From assembly GCF_041381155.1 (NCBI RefSeq), contig NC_091134.1:13828008-13892007 (forward strand): DNA of 64,000 bases. Direction: 5' to 3'. The notes under the pieces were generated by a model. The model did not search any database. It saw only the letters and a program-made list of their open reading frames with translations, and was not told where the DNA came from. The stretch is from Argopecten irradians (lineage: Eukaryota; Mollusca; Bivalvia; Pectinida; Pectinidae). The position numbers were made by a program, and so were the translations under genes. Shown here piece after piece: positions 32,141 to 45,600 of this stretch (its first letter is position 1; the number at the start of each line of letters is the position of its first letter).

Positions 32141-35100
32141 AAAATTACTGATCTAGAAGAAGTAAGTATGAAAATATCAATGTTCTGCTGAATATTATGC
32201 ATGTATTGCCCTGGCATTAGGGAGACAGGATCAGTTGTTACTGTTATAAGGGGAAGATAAAGTTAGATATCATCTTGCCTTAACTAACATTGAAAAAAGA
32301 CTAGCTTTTCCTTCTACACAAAACAGTGAGTTGAGATTTAAATCCTCCGATATATAACTTTGGTATCAGCTTTATGAAGTTTTGAATAACACATTACAAC
32401 ATAAGTCAGCACAAATCTCTGAACAATGAAAATAAACATCTACAGCTATTTGGTATGTAATCATATTGACAAGCAACCAAAATGTACTTTTTTGTGCAAT
32501 CAAATCCTAATTAGAACAAAATAATTACCACAATGATGAATTCTTCAAGCATTGACAGTAATTTGTTTATCTCTGTATATCAACAATTGATATAGAGTAA
32601 AATTGATCTGTGCACTATTTCTAGTCTCTAGAAAAAAGCCCTAGAATAAGAATACTGGTAAAATGTGATAATTTATATCAATGTAAGTGCCTTTAAAGGA
32701 GACAATCAGATATGTAACTGGTATCTTATATATGAACCAAAAACATTGTATACATTGTTCTACCTTATACACATGACGAAACAACTCTACATAGATATGG
32801 AATACTGAATGGTACTATTCAACCTTCATACATTGCTTCATTGAACACACCGGAAAAACAAGAGTGAAGTCACTGATACTTCTACAAAAAGAAATAAGAA
32901 TTATTGTTATAAATCATTATCACAAGTAAGCAACAAATTTCCACAGCATATTTTAAAGTTTAATGTTTACCAGGGTATCAACTTTTTTTTCACAGCAATT
33001 TTCCTGTCATTCATAGTTTAAAACTTTACCGGTCATCCAAATTTCATGACATTTTTTTTAACGAGGCTAATCTTGTGTGAAATATGTATACATAATGTCT
33101 AATCACAGATGAAAGAAGTTGCTATAAACGGCAGTATCTTTTTATCATATTTAATCCTTATTGACTGACATCATTTTGTTTGTGTTTAGAGTCATCACTG
33201 AATAATGATAAACCACAATAAGATTTCATCTTCCGCTTACTTTGAACAAATAGCAGCAGGTATTTTTAACAAAAACTGTTTTCATTAATTATATAAATAC
33301 CAATCAATTATCATTATGTAAATTAAACCTGTGTTCAATTTTTCCATTTTATAAATATTTACATATATGTATAGGCTTAGTGTATAACAACAGAGTTCTT
33401 TCTATGGTAATGATCAATACATCAATGGAAAGATATAATAGGTTGTCTCATACATCACTGGGCTACTTACATATTAATATTAAATGTATAATACTCTAGT
33501 GAATTGTTAGTTGGTTATGTGCATGATGTACGGTACAACTTCCGTACACTTAAAGCAGAAGTGGGGAGGTTAGTTTTATTAGTTAACAAGTCTATATCAA
33601 TGCTGTTATAGTGTTTGATTTACTCTATCAATAGAATTACAAAAGCTAAAATACTGTGGAAAAAATTATTTGATTACAAATACCAAGCTTACCATTATTC
33701 AATACAACATTAATATCTTTTGACTAGTAAACTGCAAAATACGGATAACTGGTATTCAGATCAATCAGTATGATTGTTATGAAAATATTTCCACTGTAAA
33801 TTGTTTAGTGTAACAAATCCAATAGATCCCCTTATTACCACTAAATAGCTGGGTGAATGACGTCTTGAAAATAAAATAAATGGTCATTTCCAAAGTGAGT
33901 AAAATAACAGAAGAAATCTCAGCAGTAAATTCAGACTACAAGCAAAATAAACAAATAAATTGCTTAGTGAAAACTAATAATTTAAAAATGTTAATAAACT
34001 TACACATCTGTAAAAATAATGTGAAAATAAACCAAAATAATAATTTTAAAATTTTAATTAATTTACACCTCCAAAAACCCATCCTATTTACCTAAGGGTA
34101 CACATGGTATATATGTATATTATTGGTGACATACCGGTATACCAAGAGAAGGGTTTATGTAATGGTAATGCCATAATGATACATATGTATGGTAGCCAGA
34201 CTTTTCATTCCTTTATCCTATTGGTACTGATACAATTAAAGGGAGATAACACTGCAGTTACTACTAGAGTGTACAATATCAGAATCAAACGTTACATAAA
34301 CAAACAAAATTCTAATGATATGTCAGTGTTTCGGAATTATTTAAATGAAGTAATCACCTTCCTCATTCAAGTTATAATCTACATACATAAATGTACAACA
34401 GTTATGACTTAATATACATCAATGAATTGTATCCAGAAATTTAAATCATTAATGCTGATATGCCCCCGGTCTTTTAATAGATATATAGTATATACTGGGT
34501 ACCCAAAATCTGCCACAGATCTATTTGAACCTAAATGATCAAAATATAACAAGCTGATAACATCATACACATAACATCATTTTAAAATCCTGATACAATA
34601 TGTATCATTTCTTGTAAACTAACTGGACAGCCTTACATCAATTATTTTGAAAAATCAAATTTTGGTTTCTTTTTTCATTTTTTGCCTTCATTAACTAGAA
34701 AAAGTAGACTTTGATATGATAAAATCTCCAAAGCTTAAAGTAACAATGATTAGTTGACATAATGCAACTAATTAATATATTAAAAAATCGTACACAGATA
34801 TGCATCAGCATTCAATGAAAATTGTGCTACTTTTCTGGAATGAGAAAGTGTTGGGGAAAATTAGCCAGTAAAGAATACTGAAAGGTGGCATATAACTTAT
34901 ATGATACATCGTAATAAAGTCAACAATTTTATATAAACAACCTCTGTTCTTGCTTGGTGTTTTGTTTATACACATTTCGACTCGGATTATATACAAGTGT
35001 ACATCAAATAGTTGAGGGGAAAAGCTATTCTTGCTGGAAAACTCAATTTAGAATATCGAACAATAAACCAATTTTTGAAAAAATAGAGATATTTTAGAAC

Positions 35101-36593
35101 AATTGTCCAATTACATTTACCAAAATTAAATCTAGCTAACAAATCAAAGATAATGTTAAAATCTATCAACAATTTAATGTTAGCAAAGAAACCAAACAAT
35201 AGGATGAATAGCATATACTCGTGCTATCAACATATATAAAACAGGTACTTTTATGTGTTTTGTGTACAAAAGCTGATCCTCATTTACATCTATAATTCAG
35301 CAAGAGTCAGCTTTCAGTCTGAAATTAAATTTGCTATAAGCAATTATGTTTAAATACAGTCACACGTAAATGGAAATATTATAATTGTTTCCATCTTGAA
35401 TGATTATAATTCTCTAGAATGCTGAAATTGGGAGAAGATTGTATGATGTCATTGTATTGTCGGTACTATGTTTTAAAGTAATCAAAAGGAGATAATCCAG
35501 CATTATTTAATTCTCATATTAAAAAATAATCTTTTTAACGAAAAACTTTGGTTTAACGAGATGTTCTGTCTTCGCAAAAAGAAATCCAGTACGATCCATA
35601 GAACAGATATGCTGTATTTTGTATATAGTAGCTGTGCATGCAATTATTTTTGATTTTCAAAATAATTCAGGCAAGAATCTGCAAACTTATTACATTGTTA
35701 TAATACTCGATTATTACATACATTCTCAAATAGTTTTGTCAGCAAACTGAAAGACATTATATTTCAACACCTGTGTCATCACTAATAATACTGATAGAGG
35801 CCTGTAGTACGATATATAACCTTAAACCCTGAAATTTAAAAATGAAATGTTCCAGCCTTAGAATAGGAACATCTCAAATAGGTTTTTAGGGGTGATTGAG
35901 TTAGTGTAAATGGTGTTTAAAGGGAAAACATATGCTTGACAATGACAGAAAAGCATACAGCAGTCGTCTTAAAGGCTGGACAAAAAACCGAATCTATACC
36001 AAAAATTCAAATCTTGAAGATAACAAACTGATATTTTCACCGTTCAGTGACTGAAATCATTAGTCTGACATCAGAAATAAAACAAAGCCATAGCCACAGG
36101 CAACTTCATACAAATTAAACTATAGCTACATTACTATTAAGTTTTGTCTTAACTAAAAATGGCATACTATCACAAAACAATAATACTGTAGATTTTGTTA
36201 TTCGGAACGAAAACAATACTGTTTAACACTTTCTACTAAATTAATTTTGCTCCTGCATTGGTCAACCGGTCACCACTGACCATTATATCACAACAAATTG
36301 TGCTAGGAGTCTTTGAGACTATTATATGATTTATACTTGTAGTTGACTGTACATCAATTGACCGTCTCATTTTCAACATGAATTGTACAAACTTTTATCT
36401 TATAATAGGTACACTAATATCACAGGATATATACGGATCACTGGTATATTCTAATACATATAACATACATTTATATCTGAAGAAAAAATTGTAAAACAAA
36501 AAAATACTGTTAGTTATAGCAGACTAAACTAGTACTAATGTAACTGTATCATATCTAAACATATAACAATGATAAATTAAAACACTCAAAACA
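32141..36593. other. gene-free AT-rich stretch
   Basis: About 4.4 kb without a supportable exon. ORFs up to 102 aa (34104-34412) show no motif and AT-driven composition. No strong repeat was seen by eye. Confidence 0.5.
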
Positions 36594-36597
36594 TTAA

Positions 36598-37163
36598 AGG
36601 GACAATTCACTCAAGCTAATTCTTTTACATAACCAAAAAGCAAATATGGCATAAATGTACTGTTCTACATTTCTTATGAAACATATAACATAACATATTG
36701 ACAAATTCCACATCATTGATTAGTATTTTAATTGATACCATTGTAATTACAAATCGTTGATCAATACGATTAAGCAAGTACAATATGTACGCTGTACCCA
36801 TACTCTAGCCAAAGTCACGCACGTTAAACAAATGAACTACATAACCACTGAGGAGGTGATAAATAATTTTTTAGGCAAGACAATTCACCTAATAAGGTAA
36901 ACACACTGCTGTCAGAGCGATTTGAGCAGTTCTAGACAAAAGTTGCATTACTTTACGAGCAAAGGACAGGGTTCGGCATACAAGATGTTCGACCACCATG
37001 TGTGATGGCGGACAGCGAGCGAGTTTGAACATTTCACACGCATTTCACCACCATGGGTTTTTCTGGCATATCGCAGTAAAACCGACTGATCTAATTTCTA
37101 TAAGAACTGGGTTTTTCCGATATATGTACAAATTTTAATGTTCTCTTAGACTGAATTGTCCCT
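36598..37163. mobile_element. TTAA-flanked MITE (piggyBac-like), copy 2
   Basis: A 566-bp element starts AGGGACAATTCACTCAAGC and ends GACTGAATTGTCCCT, between TTAA at 36594-36597 and 37164-37167. It is nearly identical to 28272-28840 throughout and in the same orientation. Both copies share internal landmarks such as CACGCACGTTAAACAAATGA. Confidence 0.88.
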
Positions 37164-37167
37164 TTAA

Positions 37168-38214
37168 CCACAGAAAACTATGAACAATACACAAGTTCTA
37201 TCAAATTACAACCAGTCTTTGCATTTAAATAAATATAGTTTTAAGCAGCAGAAAAAAAAAACCTTCATATTTACACCTTTTCGCAATATTGAACTATGAT
37301 TTAATCAATCTTACGGGAAATGTGTATAGAATACATATTTATTAAATTATTATGCAATGAACTCGGTCAATAATTTTCAAATTATTTGCATTGATTAACA
37401 GTTTGCTTAATACATTTATGTTTGCTGTTTACTTTAAGGAGGTGCCTGGAATCAAAGGTTAAGGAATGCAAAGTATAGGAAGGAGAAAAAAAATCAGATA
37501 TATTCGTAGGACATTTAATGGTGATGTGAAGAAATGTGACAGAATGGAAAGGACAAGAGTAACACTGTTTACTGTTCAAAAAATGCTGCTAAAAACTGAA
37601 CCTAGCAACATACGTCTGAAAGTTACCATTCCTAAATTTTGCTGAAAGTCTTCGTAGTTTAAATTGAAAATGTTGACAGAAAACTAAGTTTAAATTGAAA
37701 ATGTTGACAGCAAGCTATAAAAAATCTGCATTTTTACCAAAAAAATTTAAATTTACTTTATACATTCTAAGGTGATAAAAGTGACAAGTGCACTTTCAAT
37801 TAAATATCAATCCAGATTACGATATAAGGGAAAAGCACCTTTGTGAGAGTTTACACTATATAGATACACACTATACAATAAATTTTTATCAAATTTATGA
37901 TGAATGGTGATGACAACCATTCAAACATGATATATACACACCATATTTTCATACTAGTCTGGATTTCTAAGTATTAAATTGCACCATTTTAATGCATGTG
38001 CCACCACAAGTAAATAGACGCATACATTGTTGTATTTCACATTTATTTTTATAACTATTCTAACACATGACTAAATTGTAGTTTTACAACTATCAATATT
38101 CCCTTAATATAGTATTAGAAGGCTCAATGGTCCTTCAAATTTAAATCTGAACTAGGAAAAGAGCCAAAAGGGCCTGCACCATTCATCTATACTGCTTATG
38201 TAGAGTAACACTTT
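37168..38214. other. gene-free stretch
   Basis: AT-rich. A small tandem duplication, AAGTTTAAATTGAAAATGTT, lies around 37655-37710. No gene. Confidence 0.5.
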
Positions 38215-38580
38215 AAGATTTGCTCGATCGCTGACAAATGGTATTTTTTTCACTATCAAAAAACAGCAGCAGATGATTGAGTATTTTTCTTCAGTTACAA
38301 AAGTTACTTACTTTACACCATTACCGTCGTTGAAAAGTTTGAGCTTCTAATTTTACTTCAAGTTAAAAATATTAAAAAATAGTTAATTGCATCCCGAAAA
38401 AATTCTGTGGCACTATATCCTATATGGAATGAAGTACTGATTGCGCATGACCCAAAGGCAAAATAAATTATTTTATATTATTATTTGTGTTAATTAGACT
38501 TATGTATACATGATTAAACACTAATTATTGTTCAAACGATGAATATCATTTATGCTCTGTCGGCAGTGGAGCATCTTTAA
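38215..38580 (+). repeat. interspersed repeat family B, copy 1
   Basis: It aligns with the two halves at 44205-44414 and 44842-45055. Shared segments include CTGACAAATGGTATTTTT, GAGTATTTTTCTTCAGTTAC, AAGTTTGAGCTT, TATATGGAATGAAGTA, TAATTATTGTTCA and GTGGAGCATCTTT. The class is unknown. Confidence 0.65.
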
Positions 38581-39441
38581 ACACTAATCTATTTCTTTCC
38601 TTACAATTCACAGCAAATACTAGAAGTTATCAATTTAAGATAATCCAGAAATAGTTCAAATACTGATACAAGTCATTAGGAATAAATAGTATACAAAATC
38701 AACATATTTAACACTAGTTACATGGGAAATAAATCATTTTTTCTCAGAAAATAAGAAAAAAGGTTACCCTTATGGTATTTCAGAAGATTTAGATAAGGAA
38801 ATTTTGACGTCCATTAGTAGACAGTGGGAGCCTGATCAATAATATACAATATACCACCACTAGTTTTAATTGAAAACAAAATCTGATCTACACACTAATT
38901 AACTTTTAGTTACATATTTCTAAACAAATGTGCAAAACTAAAAAATGTTTTTTTTATAAAATGCTCTCTATACACAAAACTTTTTGTCATTGTCCAGATA
39001 CCCACTCTTGACCTCAATATGCTTCGATTCAACCGTGGTTCTCAAATGATGAAGCTCAGTAGATTTACTAAATTCTGATATCATCAGTAATTCACATGTT
39101 TCCAAAATGCTACAACTTAATTAACGATCATTTTTACTATTCTGAGGTGATGAAAAAAATATCTTGCAAGCCCAAGGATTCCAAAAGTTTCTGGGGTTTT
39201 TTTTTTATAGGAACTCTCTTTCTATCATTTCTAAATGGAATGATAAAAATAAAGTTCTACTGGTGGCACTAAGAGATCCTTAGAATCAGCCACTTAACAT
39301 TGATAGCATTGAATTTAAGTGTCGAGTTATCAAGAACGACTCCCAAACAAAATCCCCTGGAGTGGAGGATATACCGGAATAATTCTTCTCATATTGCAAT
39401 GCCTACACGTTATTAAAAATTAAAAAAAAAAAATGTTTTGA
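38581..39441. other. gene-free stretch downstream of the zinc-finger gene
   Basis: AT-rich; could contain 3' UTR of the minus-strand gene if the nearer poly(A) signal is not used. Confidence 0.4.
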
Positions 39442-39447
39442 TTTATT
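39442..39447 (-). promoter_or_regulatory. candidate polyadenylation signal of the zinc-finger gene
   Basis: AATAAA on the minus strand, about 160 nt after the stop at 39606-39608. It is followed by a T-run on that strand. Confidence 0.45.
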
Positions 39448-39605
39448 GACTAAAAATCATCAATCATTACTCCAGCACTATTCTCACAACACTATTTTCA
39501 CTGAATCTCAATAAGATTGAATCACATATGATATATGGACTATACATAAAGTGATGTCTTTTGTGCTTGATTTCTAAATGAGGATGTTGAAACGGATAGA
39601 AACGA

Positions 39606-42600
39606 CTATGAGCTGACCTCTTGTTCACTATCAGATATATGCCTAGAGGAAGAATAGTTTGTCTTGTGCTTCTTGCTGTCCATGTGCATTGCAAATTGTC
39701 CATCACCACTCAAAGTTACGTTGCACACCTTACAGTAAAACTTCCCACTTGGCGTGCGGTAGTTTTGAAAGTCTCTTTGTCGTTTAGACTGTCCCGAGTC
39801 ATTGTCACTACCAGGGAATGGATAGCTACGCTTGGAGCCGCTGTGGTAGCCTGAACGGCCGTTAAATCCTATACCTGTAAATATAATCAGGTGATCAATT
39901 ACTCCAACAATGTTGAAAGCGAACAAGTGAAGAGAAAATTAATCATGCATCCCCTTGGAAGTGAGACAAAGGAAATTTTAATCCTCGACTTACAGATTCT
40001 TAAGGAGACAATTCCGTGGCAAGCCTCGTGTTTGACAACTTAGAATCTTACTCCTTGAGTTAAGATTTCCATTTGTCATCCTCAAAGGGGTGAAAGATTT
40101 TTTAACCGTTTTAGCAAAACAAGGTTCAGTTTTCAATAACATTTTAAAGATATTGCAACCAAGTTGATATGCTGTAAAAGAAATATTTGTGCAAAAGTTT
40201 TGTCCCGTCTGTATGGGATGTAAGATACATCATGATATCAGTAATTTAACGTGGAGATATCCAATCCTCAGGATTGCAGTAAACATATAGCTGAGAAAGC
40301 ATCAAGATTATGATACAAAGCCTTACCTCGCCCCCTACCTCTGTAGCCTGGACCAGCAGAACCGTTAGACCAGGCTCCACCACGCTCCTGAGATTTTAAC
40401 TTTGCTTTGTGTTTAGCTCCTTCTAGATGGGCATTGAGTTGTTCCTGACAAGTAACATGGACTGAACAGAGTTTACACTCAAAGACGGTGCCGTCGCTAT
40501 AAATAAAACATATAGCTTTTAAGGTGCTACAGAGATTTTAAAGTTTTTAAACAATATTGAATGACTTCATCATACATAAAATTGCAATGCGACTTATTTA
40601 AAAAACAACATGCTCCCCCATTGACAATTCACCTCATAGGTACCGTATGTGACTTTTCATTTTGTGAACTACACCATTTGAATGACATTGTATAGGTCCA
40701 CGTGCATCTGCAGACACAAGGCTTGGCTCTATACTCTTTGGCCATTGGTCAATTACATGACTGCAAGGGCAACAAATACACCTACATACTGTGCAAGGAG
40801 ATTGCATTAGGAGCAATACAAGGTGTCTTCAAACTTAGAATATACAGAAACATCTGAGACCTGGATTATTTGCTTGAATAGCAGATAGAACCTTTCACAC
40901 TTACACTGTGACGTGGTCCTTCTGAGATTCTGTGACACTGCGAACCTGAGAGGACATGCGAACTTTCTTCTGATGGTTTTTACCCTCATAATGTTGCATG
41001 GCTTGCTTTGGGGAGTTGAACGACACGTCACACACTTTACAATAAATCTCCTCTGTCGCTCCGGACAATTTCTGAAATAGAAAAGTCATATATGTCAAAT
41101 AAAGTCTTATTTCTGATACAAGTATAGGACCTCTCAAGTTCTATTTTGCTATGCATCCTATAACAGCCAAATTGAGTGTTTGAAAACTAGTTAGTGATAA
41201 CCATAGTCTTAGTGATTACCATAAATATCATGTATCTCAATGTGTTGAAGCATTTTGTCTGTTACCCTTTAAATACTTAAATACTAAAATAATTATCAAT
41301 GTACTACACAGTTTTTCCATACCTCTTTATCATCTTTCGTCATTTTACTCTCTGTCTTATCCTTCTGCTCATTTTTCTTCTCTTTGTCATTCTGTCCATC
41401 ATCATCCAGAAGAACAACAGTCTTTCCTGTCACAATACTTCCTTCCTTTTCTAACTTCTTTAATGTCACTTCAAGTGCTGCCGACTGGCGGAACAGTCGC
41501 ACTTTTTTCGCGTGATTTTTTCCATCGTAATGTTGATCAGCCTGGAGGCCATTGTTCATTGCTAAATTACAGAGTTTACAACACATTGGCTGTATAAGAA
41601 GTGCAAGTTTTGCTTCTACTTCGGGATCTAATTCCACGTCTTCCTTTTTGCCAGCACTTTTCTTTTTTGCAGTTGTCTCCTCTTTGCTGTCTGACGATTT
41701 TGCTGAGGAGGTACTACATGTACGATTAGTCTTGGGTCCAGGTTTAATTTCACTGTTTTGTTCTGTTTTAATTAATTTGGTAGTCGAGGGTCCAGATTGG
41801 CATGTTTCTGGTGAGGCTGGTCTTTTTCCAGCTTTGCTTCCAGTTTCAGATTGTGGAGGAATATTCTTAGTATTTAACGCTTTGTTATCACTTGATGGCT
41901 TCTGCTCATTTTTGTTCTGTTCTTGGTTACTCGATCTACTCATATTTCCTCTCCAAGCTCCCCTAGGACCACCACCATAGGACCTTCCATTACCACGGTG
42001 ATCACCTCTCTGTCCTATACCTCCTTGCCCCATTCCTCTTTGTCCCATCCCACCTCGTCCCATACCTCCAGGATGATCTCCAAAACCTCTTCCCAAAGTA
42101 CTACCTCTATAGTTTCTTTGATTCATTCTTCCACTGTCCCCTCCCCTGCCCCCTCCCCTAACCCCTCTTTGATTGAAACTGCTATTTCCCCCACTGTCTT
42201 CTCTCTGCTGACCTCTGTTGCTCCCTCTACCCCTCGTACCTCTAATATCTCTACCCCTATGACCTCTTGCTCCCCTCATACCCCTGTTCGAATTATCTAG
42301 CTGGACCTTACTTATCCCTGTGGCATACCCTGAATATGCATAATCAGGTTGTCCCCCCTTGTTGTGTTTATCGTTATACTGATTATTGTGCGATTTGTTG
42401 TGCGCATATCCATAGTTATTCTCAGAATAGTTGGTATAAGCATAATCATTGTTGTAATTATTGTTGTCATAGCCACTGTTATTGGATCCACCATAACTCT
42501 GGGAGTTGTCGCCATAGTAACTGTAGCCATCATAACCAAACTGGTCATAGGAACCAACATTATGGTAACCATTGCTAGCACTGTAGTTACCATTTACGTC

Positions 42601-45600
42601 ATTACCATAGCCACCACTATTGCTTCTACTATGGTAACCCTGGGCATTGTTGTTATTTGAACTGTCGTACTGTGAAGAACTGTTGTAATAATTGTCGTTG
42701 GAGTTGTTATAAGAGTGATTAGCATAGCCAGCAGAGTTGTAACTGGAATGGTTATATCCGGAATTATCATAGCTGTCCCCGTTACTGTAGGTCGCATCAG
42801 CGCCCTCTGTGCTCGGGGAATTGTAGCTGCCATGATAACTTGAATCATTGTAGGAAGCGTAAGCAGAGCTAGCACCAGTGGAACCATAGCTTTCATACCC
42901 TGTTGTAGTCTGGTTATACGAGTTATAACTGTATGTATTCTGGGTCTGGTAATCGGTTGACTGGTTTAAATTTCCAGTATTAGTTACCGAATTCTGTTGG
43001 TAACCGCTGGTAACCTGCTGATTGTAACTGGTACTGCCCGTTGTCTGTCCGGTACTGGACACTACAGATGTATGGTAATTCCCTGTGGCATCATTGGCAT
43101 AATTGCCAGCCGGTGTCTGGCCAGCACTGGACACTACTGAGGTATGGTAATTCCCTGTGGTGTCATTGGAATAACTGCCAGTCGGTGTCTGGCCAGCACT
43201 GGACACTACTGAGTTATGGTAATTCCCTGTGGTGTCATTGGAATAACTGCCAGTCGGTGTCTGACTGACACTCGACACTACCGAGGTATGGTAACTCCCT
43301 GCGGCGTCATTGGAATAATTGCTAGTCGTTGAGTTACTGGTAGGTGCAGCGGCGGTTGATGTCTGGGAGACAACGCCCTGATTAAAGTAGGGCTTGTAGT
43401 CAGCTGTAATGAAAGGAGGAATTTCATCAAATACTTAATAGTTAGATACCACAAACAAATGTAGGTGTTCTTAATGAAGTCTGTAAAACAATATCTTGCA
43501 TTACAAAACTTAAAAAAATACTGTTTTATAAAGCACATAACAGCAGGCAATAAGCAATAGGTCGGAGAATATTTGATTCACTGCTCAGTTGAGCAATGTG
43601 AACATGTCTCGACAGAATTTCTTCTTTGCAACATTTCTACACAAAACTGATTGAAAATACAAACATTTGTCATATCATCATGACATTTTTATCAAAGTCA
43701 CATGTAACGAGAAGAACCATGGACCTTAAAAAGTTAAATGTCGGACCCATATTCTGTACTTGCATATTAGAGTTATCTGCATTTTTGGGTAGGTATTGAT
43801 TGTGACGTCATGTGTTTGTGAGTGTAACCTCATAATTTTCAGAGAAAACAATGTGAATTGCCTTCACAAAATAATGATGTCACTATCCGCAAGAGAGCTA
43901 ACTCAGCAATAAGCAAAGATGGAATATATAAATATAGTATATGATTCTCTTATGAACGGTATGTTTTTCTAAAATAACACAAGATCATATCATAATGTTA
44001 GGCTATATTCAGAGGTATTTCATCAATCTTAGACTTTCATTGTAGATTAAAATTATTCAAATTATGTCCGCAAGGAAAACTTTATGAACAGCAAATGACA
44101 AGTCAAAATTATTGCAATTGATAGGTTAGGTGTTCATTACCAGAATACCTAATATAAATCAATTAGTGATTTGGACCTATCTGCATATGTATCACTTGTT
44201 CAAAGATGCTACCGGTGACAAATGATATTTTTCTCTATCAAAAACAGGAGTGGACAAATAATTAAGTATTTTTCTTTAGTTACAAAAGTTCATTTCACCA
44301 TATGCATTACACTTATGCATTGTAAAGTTTGAGCTTTGTTTTTTAATTCAATAAGATAAAAAATATTAAGAATAATAAAGTACGCTCCCAAAAAAAATAC
44401 ATTACACTTATATACATGTGTAACGGAGCAGCCTTAAATTTGGCAAGAAGGCTATTGAAATAGCCTCTGAGTAAAGCAAGGAAACGGTTGATACCTATAA
44501 AGCTTAATTACTTGAATCGTTACTAATTTATGATCAATTACGATCATATAGAGCTATAGACTCTCGCCCTGTTACATTTGGTGCTTTAGACCACTCCAAG
44601 TGGAAGTAATTGAGGCTTCCTTGGAGAGAGAACCTGGGTTGGTCTGTGTTCAGGGGCGAACACGTTTAAAATAGGGGAGTAGTGAAGCAGGTTTTAATTG
44701 TACATAGTGATATAGTGGCCTTCTAGATTCACGCCAGGAGGAAATTCCCTTTAGCTCAGTCGGTAGAGCGTTGGACCAGTAAGTCCGGGGTCGCGATTCG
44801 AACCCGGCTGGCGGCACACAATTCTTGCCCTGTTACACATGTAGGCTCTAGCTATGCTCTATATGGAATGAAGTATGTAATGTACCGAATTGTGTCCATG
44901 TGCGCCATGCACCAAATGTAAAATAAATAATTTTGTTTGTACTTCTGTGGTAATTAGGCACATAACCTTGTATGCAGGATTAAACATCAGTTATTGTTCA
45001 CATGATGTTCGTATCATTTATAATTGCTCTGTTTGCGGTGGAGCATCTTTACTAGGCCTAGCTGGTACTATTGGGCATGGTCCTGTACAATCTTGCTCCC
45101 ATATGAGGAGAGATAAGACTTAATTAATTATCAGACACATAACCTACCTCGGTGAGCCCAGAACCATCCTCGATACTCCAGGGATTCTGATCACTTACGA
45201 TCTCTACACTCCTGGACTATCTCCTTGTGAAATTGAAGGCAACTCAGCAGAAAACATTTGACCAATCACTGGCTAGCAAAGATTTCCTTTGAAGACTACA
45301 GAGAGAGCAACGACTAGCATCAAAGCCACCCAGTCAACCACAGTGTACCGTTATACGGCTCTTTTGGTGTGTACATCAAATGACTAAATTACCTCTTCTA
45401 TTCTGTTGCCTCCAGTTTTACTATGAGATAGTCCAGGGGTGTAGAGATCGTAAGTGATCGGAACCTCTGGAATATCGAGGATGGCCCAGAACACACAGTA
45501 GATTAAACGTTTTATGCTGTTGTATCTTTAACAGTGAACACCGTTAACCTCGTCTATATAATAATTTAAGTCAAAAATATACTAGAATTACTAACTTACC

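Larger units (their letters stand above)
44205..45055 (+). repeat. interspersed repeat family B, copy 2, split by an insertion
   Basis: 44205-44414 and 44842-45055 together match the continuous copy at 38215-38580. The 44419-44837 element interrupts it, so the repeat is older than the insertion. Confidence 0.65.

Noticed and set aside
34104..34412. 102-aa ORF in the gene-free interval
   Set aside because: AT-driven composition, no domain, no splice or promoter context.
41552..42660. Several plus-strand ORFs of 100-142 aa
   Set aside because: Antisense to the zinc-finger gene's large exon. Their low-complexity Thr/Ile/Ser composition mirrors the Tyr/Asn/Gly codons of the true gene.
44752..44805. 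Functional tRNA gene
   Set aside because: Good A and B boxes, but no pairing acceptor stem and an abnormal anticodon loop; part of a mobile element.
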